DNA from: Polaromonas sp. P2-4
GTDB taxonomy: Bacteria; Pseudomonadota; Gammaproteobacteria; Burkholderiales; Burkholderiaceae_C
Direction of reading: 5' to 3'
DNA: 64,000 nucleotides
NCBI GenBank assembly: GCA_024703855.1
Contig: CP087965.1
Location: forward strand, 2,534,001-2,598,000
In this document: positions 9,137-18,076 of the stretch, piece after piece
Position numbering within the stretch: the first letter of the stretch is position 1
How the letters are laid out: each line of letters starts with the position of its first letter
Program-made: the position numbers and the translations under genes
Notes under the pieces: model-generated
Told to the model about the DNA's origin: nothing
The model's input: the letters and a program-made list of their open reading frames with translations, nothing else
The model's database searches: none

Positions 9137-9757
9137 ATGAAGCTCTATTTTTCAGACACCCTGAACCCGAGAAAGGCCTGCGCCGTCGCGAAATACCTGA
9201 ACCTGCCCGTGAAGTTCGTTGGCATCGATCTCGGCAAGGGGGAACACCTGACGCCGGAGTTCCGCGCCATGAACCCCAACGCCAAGGTGCCGGTGCTGGT
9301 GGATGCGGGCAAGACGCTTTGGGAGTCGAACGCGATCATGTGCTACCTGGCGGAGAAAGCCGGCTCAGACCTGTGGCCACGCGATGAGCGGCAAATCGAG
9401 GTGATGCGCTGGCTGATGTGGGACACCACCGAATTTGCGCCCCAGGCCGGCACCCTCTACTTCGAGCACATCATCAAGCCGCGCTTTGGCATGGGCGAGC
9501 CCGACCCGGCCGAGATCCAGAAAGCGACCCAGGGGTTCCTGCGCTACGCCGCCGTGCTGGAAGCCCACCTGCACGGGCGCCGCTACCTGGTCGGGGAGGC
9601 GCTGAGCGTGGCCGACTTTGCGGTGGCGATCACGCTGCCCTACGCCAAAGAGGCCAGGCTGCCGCTCGACGATTTTCCTGAAATCCGGCGCTGGCACGCC
9701 GGGCTCAATGCGCTGGAGGCCTGGCGCGAGCCTTTCCCGACCATGCCGGCAGTGTGA
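9137..9757 (+). CDS. Glutathione S-transferase
   Basis: A 206-residue cytosolic GST. The N-terminal thioredoxin-like domain (residues 1-80) shows KVPVLVDAGKTLWESNAIMC, with the cis-Pro and the Glu-Ser pair that bind glutathione. The C-terminal helical domain contains YLVGEALSVADFAVAI with the conserved N-capping Asp. AAGGAAAC precedes the ATG. Last gene of the TetR-linked set, so conjugation or isomerisation of an electrophile is a reasonable guess for the whole set. The frame is intact. Confidence 0.9.
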   Translation: MKLYFSDTLNPRKACAVAKYLNLPVKFVGIDLGKGEHLTPEFRAMNPNAKVPVLVDAGKTLWESNAIMCYLAEKAGSDLWPRDERQIEVMRWLMWDTTEFAPQAGTLYFEHIIKPRFGMGEPDPAEIQKATQGFLRYAAVLEAHLHGRRYLVGEALSVADFAVAITLPYAKEARLPLDDFPEIRRWHAGLNALEAWREPFPTMPAV

Positions 9758-10178
9758 CGCAAGCCGCGCTTGTGAAGCCGCCTCAGACGCATTTCATTGA
9801 TCAGGGCCTGTTAACGCTATTTCCGGGGGATGCGTTGCGAGCCAAAAGGCCATGCGCAAGGCGCGAAACGCAGCCGGGGTCGCCCCCGGCAAGGCTTCGC
9901 AACGCGGCGCATGGCCTTTTTGGTCGCAACCCGAAGGGAACGTACTGAATCGGGCGCCACTCGTTGTTGCCCGCCTTGCCCGCACATGAAGCCTTGCCTG
10001 GTTTTGCAACGCAGCGGATCGCCCGCAAAACCACGCCCCCTCCGGGGTTCGATCCAAAACGGGCGCTTTGCCCACCAAACCGCTTGCGTGTGCCTCGGGC
10101 ACACGACGCACGGTGTCGGCGGCCAAATCATCCCGTTTTGGGCTCGAACGCGCATGGCGGGAGTTATGCAGAGCATCC
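9758..10178. other. Non-coding repeat-rich stretch between GST and a DUF1579 remnant
   Basis: No convincing gene on either strand. The stretch holds a large inverted repeat (9844-9920) followed by sequence rich in short palindromic GC blocks (for example around 10040-10140). I infer it is a composite of mobile extragenic repeats, and the DUF1579 gene next to it lacks its start at exactly this junction. Confidence 0.5.
9844..9920. repeat. 77 bp cruciform-forming inverted repeat
   Basis: The arms AAAAGGCCATGCGC (9844-9857) and its exact complement (9907-9920) are 14 bp perfect matches. The inner 49 bp contains a second GCCGGGG/CCCCGGC stem. The outer T run could also make it a bidirectional terminator for the GST operon. 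Confidence 0.6.
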
Positions 10179-10454
10179 CCAGGCTACGACCCGGAGAAAA
10201 AAGCGTTCATCGGCAGCTGGGCCGGCTCGATGATGACGCACATGTGGGTCTACAACGGCGCGCTGGATGCAGAGGCGAAAGTGCTGACACTCAACACCGA
10301 AGGCCCGAGCTTTGCAGGCGATGGCAAGCAGGCCAAATACCGGGACCAGATCACCATCAAGAGCAAAGACGAGCGCGTGCTGACCTCCCAGGTGCGGCAG
10401 GACGACGGGACGTGGAAGCGCTTTATGACGGCGACTTACCGGCGCGTGAAGTAA
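10179..10454 (+). pseudogene. DUF1579 protein, C-terminal fragment
   Basis: The reading GYDPEKKAFIGSWAGSMMTH, then WVYNGALDAEAKVLTLNTEG, and the ending FMTATYRRVK match the C-terminal half of DUF1579 proteins. These often accompany VOC/YciI sets. No start codon or N-terminal half exists: the sequence before GYDP belongs to the repeat-rich stretch. Probably the decayed sixth gene of the upstream set. Confidence 0.65.
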
Positions 10455-10528
10455 ATTTTGCTACCATTTCGATAGCCTCTTGCACCCGTGGTTATTGGGC
10501 TAGCGCCCGATATGGTTCATATTTTCGG
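10453..10528 (+). repeat. Dispersed ~60 bp repeat, copy D
   Basis: The copy reads GATAGCCTCTTGCACCCGT, then TATTGGGCTAGCGCCC, beginning directly at the DUF1579 stop codon. Its distal part overlaps the last ~10 codons and the stop codon of the convergent HipA-like gene. Confidence 0.6.
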
Positions 10529-11821
10529 CCGCAATCGCACGAAAACCGGCGGAGATTCGCTCATCAGCCGCCGCCGCCTGCCAGAACACCGCCGCCAGGC
10601 CCAAGGCCCGCTGCCATTCGGGCAGCGTGGCCGCCGACGGCTGCAGACCGCGCGCGGCGAAGTCCCGCGCCACCAGCTCTCCGCCAACGGGGGCGTAGAG
10701 CATGGGCAGCATGTCGTAGGTGGGCGATAGCGTCCAGTCGTCATCCCGCAGCAGCGAGATGTTGCCGTAATGCCGGTCGGTGTTGGCGATAAGGATGCCG
10801 TAGGCCTCCAGCAGGCGCAGCTGGCGGGCGTCTTCGGGCTTAAGCAGGCCGCGCGCCAGCATGCGGTCGGCGGTGGCGGCCCAGTTGTCCATCTGGCCCA
10901 CGTATTCGGAGTCGTAGGCCAGCAGCGAGACCATGCCAATACGCCCACGTTCAGGGCCGCGCGCGGTGCGGTCAAAGCGCTCGGATTCGAGAAAGACGCG
11001 ACCGGCCCCGGTAAACAGCTGGGTTTTGGCGGCAGGCACGCCCGCGTCAGCCAGGGTCTGCAGCGCCAGGTGCTCGCACACCAGAAGATCGCGGATGCGC
11101 TGGTCCACCGGCGAATCGCCGGCGGGCGAGAACTTCACGATGACGTGGCGCCCAGCAGTGACGGTGCAGAACTTGGGCTGCTCGCCACCGGCAGACGAGC
11201 CGGGCAGCGTGCCCTGCATGGCCTGGTCGGCCAAGTGCGGGTAGTCCTCAGCGGAGGCGACCTGATATGCGCGCTCCGGCAGCGAGTGAAAGCGCTGGAA
11301 CGCGGCCTCGCCGACGATCAGGTTGCCCGGCAGGTCGTCGCCGAACAGCGCCAGGGCGCGCAGCACGTCGTCGTCGCTCCAGTAGCGCGGGTCGGTGTCC
11401 AGCTGCAGTTCAGGATGCGCCTTGGCGAAGGTGCGCCCCATAAAGCCCTGCGGGCGCATATCGTTCAGGTACCAGGGCAGGCCGCCGTGCCGCATGCTGA
11501 GGCCGTCTGCCTCATCGACCCACATCGCCCCACCCTCCAACGGCACCAAGCGCGCGAATGGCGTGGGGCGGCCCTGCGCATCGATACGCATGACCGGCAC
11601 GTCACGGCCCACGCCCGCAACGGTGCGCGGCAGCACATAGCGCTGCGACCGCGCGGCCCCGACCTTTGCACCTGACCGGACTGGATGAGCGGCGCCAGTG
11701 CGCGCGAGACGGTGGGCTGGCTGACGCCCAACAACTCTTGCAGTTCCGCGCCAGAGACCACGCCACCGCGCTGGCGCAGCGCCTGCAATACTTTTGGGGT
11801 CAGCGGAAGCATGGCAGTCAT
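10500..11821 (-). CDS. YjjJ-type HipA-like serine/threonine kinase with N-terminal winged helix
   Basis: About 440 residues after repair, close to E. coli YjjJ in length. Residues 1-60 form a winged HTH (TPKVLQALRQRGGVVSGAEL, then VSQPTVSRALAPLI). The kinase part has the Gly-rich loop GSSAGGEQPKF, the ATP-binding Lys in HVIVKFSP, the catalytic loop ANTDRHYGNISLL and the metal-binding Asp in SPTYDMLP. The frame is broken near 11650, where one missing A joins SGQVQK to VGAARSQRYVLPR. No separate HipB antitoxin is present, and the fused HTH may give self-control. Dispersed-repeat copy D supplies its C-terminal codons. Confidence 0.85.
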
Positions 11822-11830
11822 GAATTGTTT

Positions 11831-11897
11831 ATTGAATAGATAAATTATTATTTAATGTTAATTCATTCAATGACTTATCTAAATTAGAGAATAGATA
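11831..11897 (-). promoter_or_regulatory. AT-rich operator region of the HipA-like gene
   Basis: A very AT-rich promoter region containing nested dyads: ATTGAAT (11831) with ATTCAAT (11865) and AGATAA (11838) with TTATCT (11875). A further GAATAGATA repeat lies at 11889, matching 11834-11842. The repeated elements suggest cooperative binding by the gene's own winged helix; this is inference. Confidence 0.5.
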
Positions 11898-11935
11898 GTT
11901 GCATATCGTGGATTTGCGACATGCTCACAATCGCG

Positions 11936-12199
11936 GCCATGGTTTGACAGGCCTAAACTGCGGGAACTACAAGGAGTCAATATGGACAAGGAGCAAGATC
12001 ACGCAGCCGTCAAGAGCGAACTCGACGCCTTGACGGCCGAATTCTTCCATGCCGTGTCATTTGTAGCAGGTGGAACCCCGCCCTACCAGAACCTTTACGC
12101 GCTCTTTATCGAGCCTGGCCTACTGATCAAGAACACGACGGCAACGCCGGAGATATCCACCGTGCGCCAGTTCATTGAGCCCCGCCAGGCGATGGTGAG
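11936..12199 (+). repeat. Direct repeat R1 (left boundary of island)
   Basis: This ~264 bp segment reappears at 18854-19116 in the same orientation. The only differences I saw are around 11962-11966 and at about 12182. It contains the upstream region and the first ~73 codons of a DUF4440-like gene. Sequence on both outer sides differs. Confidence 0.85.
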
Positions 12200-12277
12200 C
12201 AGAGGCGAACTGGCACGGTTCCACGATTCGGAGCTGTCTGAAACCACGGAGATTTTCGGCAATGTGGCCCATCGCCA
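11982..12277 (+). pseudogene. DUF4440/SnoaL-like gene, 5' copy truncated
   Basis: It starts MDKEQDHAAVKSELDALTAE like the gene at 18899 and follows it closely to about codon 73. It then diverges (ELARFHDSELSETTEIFGN against ELTRF...EWELSATTEIFGN) and stops resembling the family after VAHR at ~12276, where dispersed-repeat copy E and unrelated sequence follow. The middle divergence means the 3' part came from a related but different gene, so the identical 5' part may reflect gene conversion or recombination. Confidence 0.75.
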
Positions 12278-12292
12278 AATAGGCTGCTCGTC

Positions 12293-12350
12293 GCTACGAT
12301 TTTTATAGCCGCTTGCGCCCGTCCTGTATGGGCCAATGGCCATTTTTATG
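12293..12350 (+). repeat. Dispersed ~60 bp repeat, copy E
   Basis: The copy reads ATAGCCGCTTGCGCCCGT, then TATGGGCCAATGGCCA. It lies immediately after the truncated DUF4440 copy, at the left edge of the island. The following 12351-12577 shows no gene I can support. Confidence 0.6.
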
Positions 12351-12577
12351 CTGAATACCAAGCTTTCCGACAAAGCACCATCCAGGCGAAGGCTGGCAAC
12401 TATTTCTGGTGAATATTTGCCTTCACTTTCCCAGTACTCAGGCTATCGTGCAAGTAACGCACCCAACACATCGATCCAACCTTATGGCAGCAAACCGTTT
12501 TTCGAATTTGGCGTGCCATCTTATTCCGCAATTTTGCGGGATGTATCAAAGTGGGGCGTCAATCCTTGGAGCGTACG

Positions 12578-13124
12578 GTGAAAAGTGAATCGAAGGTCGC
12601 GTACCTCAAGGACGAATACCTTCTCTTGCAAAAGTTCTATGAAGACTATGACGCGCGTTATCACCATCAAGGGATGGAGCGCCACGATTGGGATGGCAGC
12701 CGTGGGTCTAGGCTTCCATCAGTCGCATTTCCTGTGGCTCTTCGCTGCAGGCGCTTCGGTCGTCTTCTGGGTTCTGGAGGCCTTGTGGAAGTCATTTCAG
12801 TACATGTACGCCCCTAGAATCAAGCTTCTCGAGGCGGCGTTCCTCGAAGATGAGTTCGAAAGCGTGGCGCCGTTTCAAGTTTATTCATCGTGGTTTGAGC
12901 ACTTTCTAGACAACGGCTTTCAGCTGCCGCGCAACATGTTCCTAGGCCTTGCGGCCTTTCCCCATGCAGTCACACTCGTGGCCAGCTTAGGCCTTTTCGC
13001 GGTTGAAGCGCTCGGCTGGGTTGCATTTCCCATGAAAGTAGCAATCTCCAACCATAACGCCCACCCTATCCATCGAACGGACAGCCCACGGCAAGCCCAG
13101 GACTACCGGTCATACCAACCATGA
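12578..13124 (+). CDS. Small membrane protein of unknown function, one frameshift
   Basis: About 181 residues after repair, starting at GTG 12578 with GGAG at 12568. The N-terminus KSESKVAYLKDEYLLLQKFY is a charged helix. One extra T near 12659 must be removed to reach ITIKGWSATIGMAAVGLGF. Two adjacent membrane helices follow (about residues 35-75) and a third lies near VTLVASLGLFAVEALGWVAF. The layout (cytoplasmic coil, helical pair, amphipathic stretch) is found in scattered uncharacterised proteins. First gene of the island operon. Confidence 0.6.
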
Positions 13125-13152
13125 CGCCGAGCGCAATTCACAGGAGGACTTC

Positions 13153-14757
13153 ATGCAAAACCCGAGCACACCATTTCATCCAATCATCTACGTGCGCGGC
13201 TACGCCATGACGCCGGCGGAGATCGACGAGACCTCGGCTGATCCATTCTGCGGATTCAATCTTGGCTCGACCGTCTATCGTGCCGTGCCCGACAAGAAAC
13301 GCCCGCCTCGCAGGTACATCTTCGAGTCGCCGGTTGTGCGGCTCGCGTCGGACTTCAACTATCGCGACGTGTACGAGGACGGCTACGACATTCTCGACCC
13401 CGAGTGGAGTGCAGATCTGGACCATAAGCTCACGAGCCGATCGATCATCGTCTACCGCTATTACGATGAAGCATCGCGCCTGCTTGGCTTGGGTAAGACG
13501 CCGCCGATCGAGGTGTTCTCGGCCAAGCTTGGCGAGCTGATATTGCGCGTGCGCGATCTCGTTTGTGCGAACCCCGACAACGGGATCACGCCCGCCGCGT
13601 TTCGCTGTTATTTAGTTGCACATTCGATGGGCGGACTAGTCTGCCGCGGTCTGTTGCAGAATCCGAAGAACGACAAGAAGAAGGTGAGCCAGTACGTCGA
13701 CAAGTTCTTCACTTATGCGACTCCGCATAACGGCATCGAGATGGCGGGCATAAACGTGCCGTCCTGGCTGAGCCTTGCCGACATGGATAACTTCAACCAG
13801 AAGGAAATGGCGCGCTACCTCGACCTTCAGGATGCGTACGACAAAACCGGCCGCGTCGACTGGGTGCCTGAGGAGCGCTTTTCGCCTGAGCGCATCTTCT
13901 GCATGGTTGGCAGCAATCGCATGGATTACGAAGTCGCTCTGGGCGCATCGCGCACCTTCGTTGGCCATGGCAGCGATGGCCTAGTACGTATCGAGAACGC
14001 TACGCTGAGCGGAATCAAGGCTGGCGGCGCACCGGGTGTGCATTGCGCGAAGGCGTTCGCATACCGCTCACACTCTGGCTTCTTTGGCATTGTGAACAGC
14101 GAAGAAGCCTATCAAAACCTCACGCGCTTTCTGTTCGGCGATGTGCGTGTCGATATCTGGATCGATGTGGAGGAGATCCGGTTGCCAACCGAAGTGCAGG
14201 AGGCCGCCGATGCTGGCCGCAAGGTTAACGCGCTCTACCAGTTCGAAGTGCTCTCATCGCCGCGTGGCAAGTTGTGGTACCTCACGCGCCGCACAGCAGA
14301 AGAAGATTCGGTTGCATGCCTAACACACGAGGAATGGACAACTGCACCAAAGAGAAATGGTTCGCAATACGTGTCAACCGTGTTCCTCGCCAATCCGCGC
14401 GTGAACAAAACCCGCCCTTCGCTGGCTTACAGCATGTCGCTCGGCGTACGCGTTCCCGACTACGAAATAGATCGCAAGCTCTGGATCGATGAGCACTACG
14501 AGGGCGGCTACCTTTTCCGCAATTCGATCATCCTCGAAATGGGTCCACCTGAGGCAAAGGGCGAGAAATGGCAGGTCAACTACGCTTGGCAGAACCAGGG
14601 CATGAGCGCAGCCAATACGGAAATTGACGCCAAAAGCATCAAGAGTGGAAAGGTTGAGGTACGTATTCCGTTCGACAGCACCACCACGCCCGGCATCCGC
14701 GGCAAGCTCCGCTTCGTCGTGTCGGCATGGAATCCGGATGCGGCGATGAATGAGTAA
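13153..14757 (+). CDS. Lipase/esterase-like alpha/beta hydrolase
   Basis: A 534-residue protein with an alpha/beta-hydrolase lipase core: PIIYVRGYAMTP near the N-terminus and the nucleophile elbow VAHSMGGLVCRGL (Ser ~158). The later GHGSDGLVRIENA and SHSGFFGIVNSE are plausible acid and His regions. Residues from ~330 to the end form an extra beta-rich domain. No signal peptide is visible. AGGAGG lies 6 bp before the ATG. It resembles PGAP1-like or phospholipase-type proteins, some of which are secreted toxins, but nothing here proves export. It is the largest gene of the island and in frame. Confidence 0.75.
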   Translation: MQNPSTPFHPIIYVRGYAMTPAEIDETSADPFCGFNLGSTVYRAVPDKKRPPRRYIFESPVVRLASDFNYRDVYEDGYDILDPEWSADLDHKLTSRSIIVYRYYDEASRLLGLGKTPPIEVFSAKLGELILRVRDLVCANPDNGITPAAFRCYLVAHSMGGLVCRGLLQNPKNDKKKVSQYVDKFFTYATPHNGIEMAGINVPSWLSLADMDNFNQKEMARYLDLQDAYDKTGRVDWVPEERFSPERIFCMVGSNRMDYEVALGASRTFVGHGSDGLVRIENATLSGIKAGGAPGVHCAKAFAYRSHSGFFGIVNSEEAYQNLTRFLFGDVRVDIWIDVEEIRLPTEVQEAADAGRKVNALYQFEVLSSPRGKLWYLTRRTAEEDSVACLTHEEWTTAPKRNGSQYVSTVFLANPRVNKTRPSLAYSMSLGVRVPDYEIDRKLWIDEHYEGGYLFRNSIILEMGPPEAKGEKWQVNYAWQNQGMSAANTEIDAKSIKSGKVEVRIPFDSTTTPGIRGKLRFVVSAWNPDAAMNE

Positions 14758-14836
14758 AACGAACTTCCCGCTTGGCACCAAAGTCGGTGATTGGCACGTT
14801 TGGAAAATTCATGGTCCCAACGAATAGGAGACATAT

Positions 14837-15259
14837 ATGATGCCCCCGGAAATTCAGATCCTTATCAGCATTCACAAAGACCAGACGGCTCTGATTTACA
14901 CGCTTTGGAGCGTTTTTCAAGGACTTTCTTTTGTTCTCATTGGCTACGTTTTCAGCCAGGAATATGTCCGCAAGAGTCCCTTGATTCTTTTCTGTTTCAG
15001 CGCCAGCACCCTGCTGTTTTCCATTGGAAATCACAACGCGATCATGCGCGCCCAGGCGCTCGTCGAAGCGGCGGCCAAACAGCTGAACCTGTTAGCAGCA
15101 AGCTCACCCGGCCTTCAGGGTGTGCTTAACGCGTTCCAGGCGCCACCCACGCAACAACTTGCATGGGCCCATATTGTGTTTGCCGTGTTTGTCGCCGCAG
15201 GCATATGGGTGCCATTCGTCGCATTTCGCTTTTCGGAGCGCCTTAGCCGCACACGCTGA
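14837..15259 (+). CDS. Small integral membrane protein, unknown
   Basis: 140 residues with three predicted membrane segments: LIYTLWSVFQGLSFVLIGYV, SPLILFCFSASTLLFSIGNH and AHIVFAVFVAAGIWVPFVAF. GGAGACATAT precedes the start (ATG at 14837; another at 14840). I do not recognise the family. It lies between the lipase-like gene and a lipoprotein gene on the same strand, so a shared envelope role is likely. Confidence 0.65.
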   Translation: MMPPEIQILISIHKDQTALIYTLWSVFQGLSFVLIGYVFSQEYVRKSPLILFCFSASTLLFSIGNHNAIMRAQALVEAAAKQLNLLAASSPGLQGVLNAFQAPPTQQLAWAHIVFAVFVAAGIWVPFVAFRFSERLSRTR

Positions 15260-15325
15260 GGCCGGCCGCGTCGATGGCGGTTTTTTCAGTGTTCCCAACA
15301 ACAAGTACCCTTCAGGAGAGCGAGC

Positions 15326-15784
15326 ATGACGACCGTCGAACCTAAATCCAACTGCCGCGCCTTGGCCGGCGCCATCTTCCTGGCCGTTGGCGTCGCCCTT
15401 TCGGGATGCACGATCAAACTCATCAGCAACTATGACGAGACCACCGACAAGACGGTGACCGCCCTTCAAAAGAAAACCGAGGGACATCTGGTCGCGCTGG
15501 AGGCCGTCGAAGGACTGCCTGAATGCCGATATGAAAAACACAAGCAGTTTTATGACGAGGCCAAGGTTGACGTCAGCGCCATAGCTGTCCGTGCCGCGGC
15601 CATTTCCAAGAACGAGATCACTACCGAGCAGACAGTGTTGCTCTCAAGCAGCCTGGGGAGCCTGGAGAAGCTTCACAAGATCGCCTGCCTGCCCAAAGAG
15701 CAGATTTCCATTTTACGCACGCAGTTCAACAGCAGCTTTACAGCCATCCTCAAGCTGGAACTCGCCAAGCGCCGCGGTGAATAA
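15326..15784 (+). CDS. Predicted lipoprotein, unknown family
   Basis: 152 residues with a signal sequence ending in the lipobox LSGC (Cys ~28). The mature part is helical (TDKTVTALQKKTEGHLVALE) with three further cysteines. GGAGAG precedes the ATG. Probably anchored in the outer membrane and facing the periplasm. Function unknown. Part of the island operon. Confidence 0.65.
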   Translation: MTTVEPKSNCRALAGAIFLAVGVALSGCTIKLISNYDETTDKTVTALQKKTEGHLVALEAVEGLPECRYEKHKQFYDEAKVDVSAIAVRAAAISKNEITTEQTVLLSSSLGSLEKLHKIACLPKEQISILRTQFNSSFTAILKLELAKRRGE

Positions 15785-15814
15785 GCTTTTTAATCCACTC
15801 CGAAGGAAAAGATC

Positions 15815-16144
15815 ATGAATCTCAACGCATCCCAACTGGGCAAAGACATGCTTGGTGCATTTAAGGGCGTCTTCGCTGAAAAATGGCCTGACATCAAGGA
15901 ATACGGCGAGGCAGAAGCCAAGAAGCTAGCGCAAACCCTGGTCATGATTGAAGCGTTGAAGGCCGCCAGAAAGATCAACGAAGAGCAGGCGGCACTTCAT
16001 CTTGAAATCCAAAGGAATGCAACACGGACCGTCCTATTAACCCTGGAAGGTCTTGGAATACTCACAGCTGAGGCCGCAATCAACGCGGCATTAAATGTCG
16101 TTAAGGATTCAGTTAACACCGCCGTTGGATTTGCGCTGATATAA
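15815..16144 (+). CDS. Small conserved helical protein, unknown
   Basis: 109 residues. The N-terminal half is charged and helical (GVFAEKWPDIKEYGEAEAKK). The C-terminal half is glycine/alanine-rich and weakly hydrophobic (LLTLEGLGILTAEAAINAAL), which could associate with membranes. I recall similar short proteins in other proteobacteria, all unnamed. AAGGAAA precedes the ATG. The layout recalls small phage-derived membrane-active proteins, but this is a guess. Confidence 0.6.
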   Translation: MNLNASQLGKDMLGAFKGVFAEKWPDIKEYGEAEAKKLAQTLVMIEALKAARKINEEQAALHLEIQRNATRTVLLTLEGLGILTAEAAINAALNVVKDSVNTAVGFALI

Positions 16145-16159
16145 AAACCGTGTCGCAAA

Positions 16160-16837
16160 ATGAACGCTCGTAAACGAGGCCTTCTCTCCGCCATCGCGGC
16201 GGTCGCTACAAGCCGAGTCGCCATTGCAGTATCACTCGGCGTCGCCTTGGTAGTTGGACCCCTGCTCACGTTTACTGAGGCCACGCTGAAGGGAATAATG
16301 GATCGTTGGCTCGCTCAGTGCGTAATCGTAATTGAGAAGTCACAACGCGCCGCAGAGCCACCCTTGGTCCGTCTCCACATGTTTGGGGATATGCCTGAGT
16401 CTTTGCCGTTGACATTCAGCGCTAACGCAGGCCTGATCGAGCGAATTAGCTTTTTGAACCATGTCGAGCAGAACTCAATTCCTAGTTCATCGAACCTGCT
16501 TGTACACCACCTTGCGAGTCAACGATGCCCCGGCGATCTATGCCCTGAAACGACGGACCCCGGTGAGAAAATGACAGTCAGGCTTAACACGGTATCCCCT
16601 AACTATGTCTACCAGTTTCGTGTGCTTATTACGGAACTTTCAAATCCAGATAATTTGAAGGTCTATGTGCTGCCTCGGGCTAGTGACAAAATTCAGTGCA
16701 GAGTAGAGGACGCGTCCATCGCCAACTTCTTTGCGCGCCAGATTAGAACTACACAGGTATTCATTCTTTTCTTAGGTGTTGTGATCTTCACCTTGCTGCT
16801 CGGGTATTTACGTAAACCGAATGAGGCGTCATCATGA
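16160..16837 (+). CDS. Bitopic membrane protein, unknown
   Basis: 225 residues with an N-terminal membrane helix (VAIAVSLGVALVVGPLLTF), a ~150-residue extracytoplasmic domain containing three cysteines and a C-terminal helix (VFILFLGVVIFTLLLGYL). It overlaps the next gene by an ATGA (16834-16837), so the two are translationally coupled. Not recognised. Base composition is more AT-rich than the flanking core genes. Confidence 0.65.
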   Translation: MNARKRGLLSAIAAVATSRVAIAVSLGVALVVGPLLTFTEATLKGIMDRWLAQCVIVIEKSQRAAEPPLVRLHMFGDMPESLPLTFSANAGLIERISFLNHVEQNSIPSSSNLLVHHLASQRCPGDLCPETTDPGEKMTVRLNTVSPNYVYQFRVLITELSNPDNLKVYVLPRASDKIQCRVEDASIANFFARQIRTTQVFILFLGVVIFTLLLGYLRKPNEASS

Positions 16838-17770
16838 AAGCAATAAACGCTCTTTCTTTCACTGTACCTGCCATCTTCGCCGTATCTGTCGCTGTCGGAC
16901 AAACTGACCCCGTGGCGAAGTTGGAGATTCGTGTTGTCAAGAGAATATATACGGACGCAAATCAAAAACCGTTTCCTGGTGTCGGCCTCTTTGATCTCAT
17001 ACGAGGTCGGGCGAAGCTCGAAGGGGCATCATGTCCGGACAAATCCAACGCAAGCGGCACGGTCTACTGCTCCATCAAGTGCCGTGGCGACGAGAAGGAC
17101 CCAGTTACCATTCGTGTGCAACCGCCGACAAATCAAGATCATCTTGCTGGCTGGGTTACTCCACCAGGAACGGACGTGGAGCTTCGTGGGTGCGCCCTGT
17201 CCCCATCAGTGATAACCGCAAGGTACGAAGACGCCCGCTACGCACTTAATAACGCATTGCTCGAGAACAAGTTTGCAGTTGCACCTCTGGGGTCCGGATC
17301 AGTCCCAACCGCTTGGAAAGATTTACTCAAGAATCCGTCTCCCGTTTACGGTAGCGTTGCAACCTGCAACAAAGACTGCTCAGGGACGTGAAGGCTTAAT
17401 CGAAGTACTCCGGTATGCAAATGAAGGCACTAGGGGTTACTCAATGCCTGCAACTAAGCTAAGCCCAGAAGAAATACGCGAAAAGCGGACATTATCCGAT
17501 TGGCAAATCCTGAGTAAGAGTGCGCTACTCTCCGCTCAGTTTGAGCGCGTGATGCCGTCACCTCAAAGATCAAAACCGCAGTTGCTCATTACCGCCGACC
17601 AAAAAAAGTATCTTCTGAATCTGAAGGAAGTCGATGAGATGCTCGACGGCGTCAGGATCAAAACACCAGAGCAAGCCAAACTTGCTGACGATATTAAGGC
17701 ACTTAGATCAATCGATTCAACTGCGGAAGATTCAAAGCGCGCTCTGCAAATTGTCGAGCAATGGAAGTAA
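16834..17770 (+). CDS. Secreted or periplasmic protein, unknown, one frameshift
   Basis: About 311 residues after repair. A signal peptide (MKAINALSFTVPAIFAVSVA) precedes a Cys-containing domain. The frame is lost between about 17335 and 17390, and the other frame continues with KTAQGREGLIEVLRYANEG to a helical C-terminus ending ALQIVEQWK. Coupled to the preceding membrane protein, so they probably act together in the envelope. Not recognised. Confidence 0.55.
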
Positions 17771-17787
17771 TCAGCCTTTCCCACGAG

Positions 17788-17812
17788 TTCGAGGGCGGCT
17801 CCCGCCCTCGAA
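17788..17812 (+). terminator. Strong hairpin after the island operon
   Basis: A perfect 11 bp stem (TTCGAGGGCGG with its complement) and a 3 nt loop begin 17 bp after the previous stop. There is no T run, so it may end transcription with Rho or only stabilise the transcript. Confidence 0.5.
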
Positions 17813-17822
17813 GAACGTGCTT

Positions 17823-18024
17823 ATGGACTTACTGACCAACAAATGGGGTAAGCATCCACCGCTTTCAGATGGTGGCATGAGCGCGGGCGTTTGGTTTCGT
17901 ATTCCTGGCTAAAGTCATGGTTGATTTGGTAATGCCGGAACTAGACCCGACGCTTCTTGCCCTTATGGGAATCAACGCGGGTACTTACTTGGGCTTCAAG
18001 ATTCCTGAGAAGCAGGCGACCTGA
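17823..18024 (+). pseudogene. C-terminal remnant of a small membrane protein
   Basis: The frame reads VSIHRFQMVA, then TGA at 17878-17880 where relatives have a Trp codon. It continues GFVFLAKVMVDLVMPELDPT and LLALMGINAGTYLGFKIPEK to TGA at 18022. This is the tail of a membrane-protein family I have seen in other proteobacteria. The N-terminal part is missing and there is a nonsense codon, so the gene is dead or badly sequenced. Confidence 0.55.
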
Positions 18025-18076
18025 TCGCGCCGGTATGCGGAGCAATGCCACAGGCCTTCAAAAAAAGGAGTTGACT

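Noticed and set aside
9794..10126. Minus-strand open frames in the palindrome-rich stretch
   Set aside because: Their translations are low-complexity products of GC-rich palindromes without family resemblance, start signals or codon-use support.
12336..12581. Open frame of ~81 codons at the left edge of the island
   Set aside because: No ribosome site, no recognisable features, and it overlaps both the repeat copy and the better-supported membrane-protein start.
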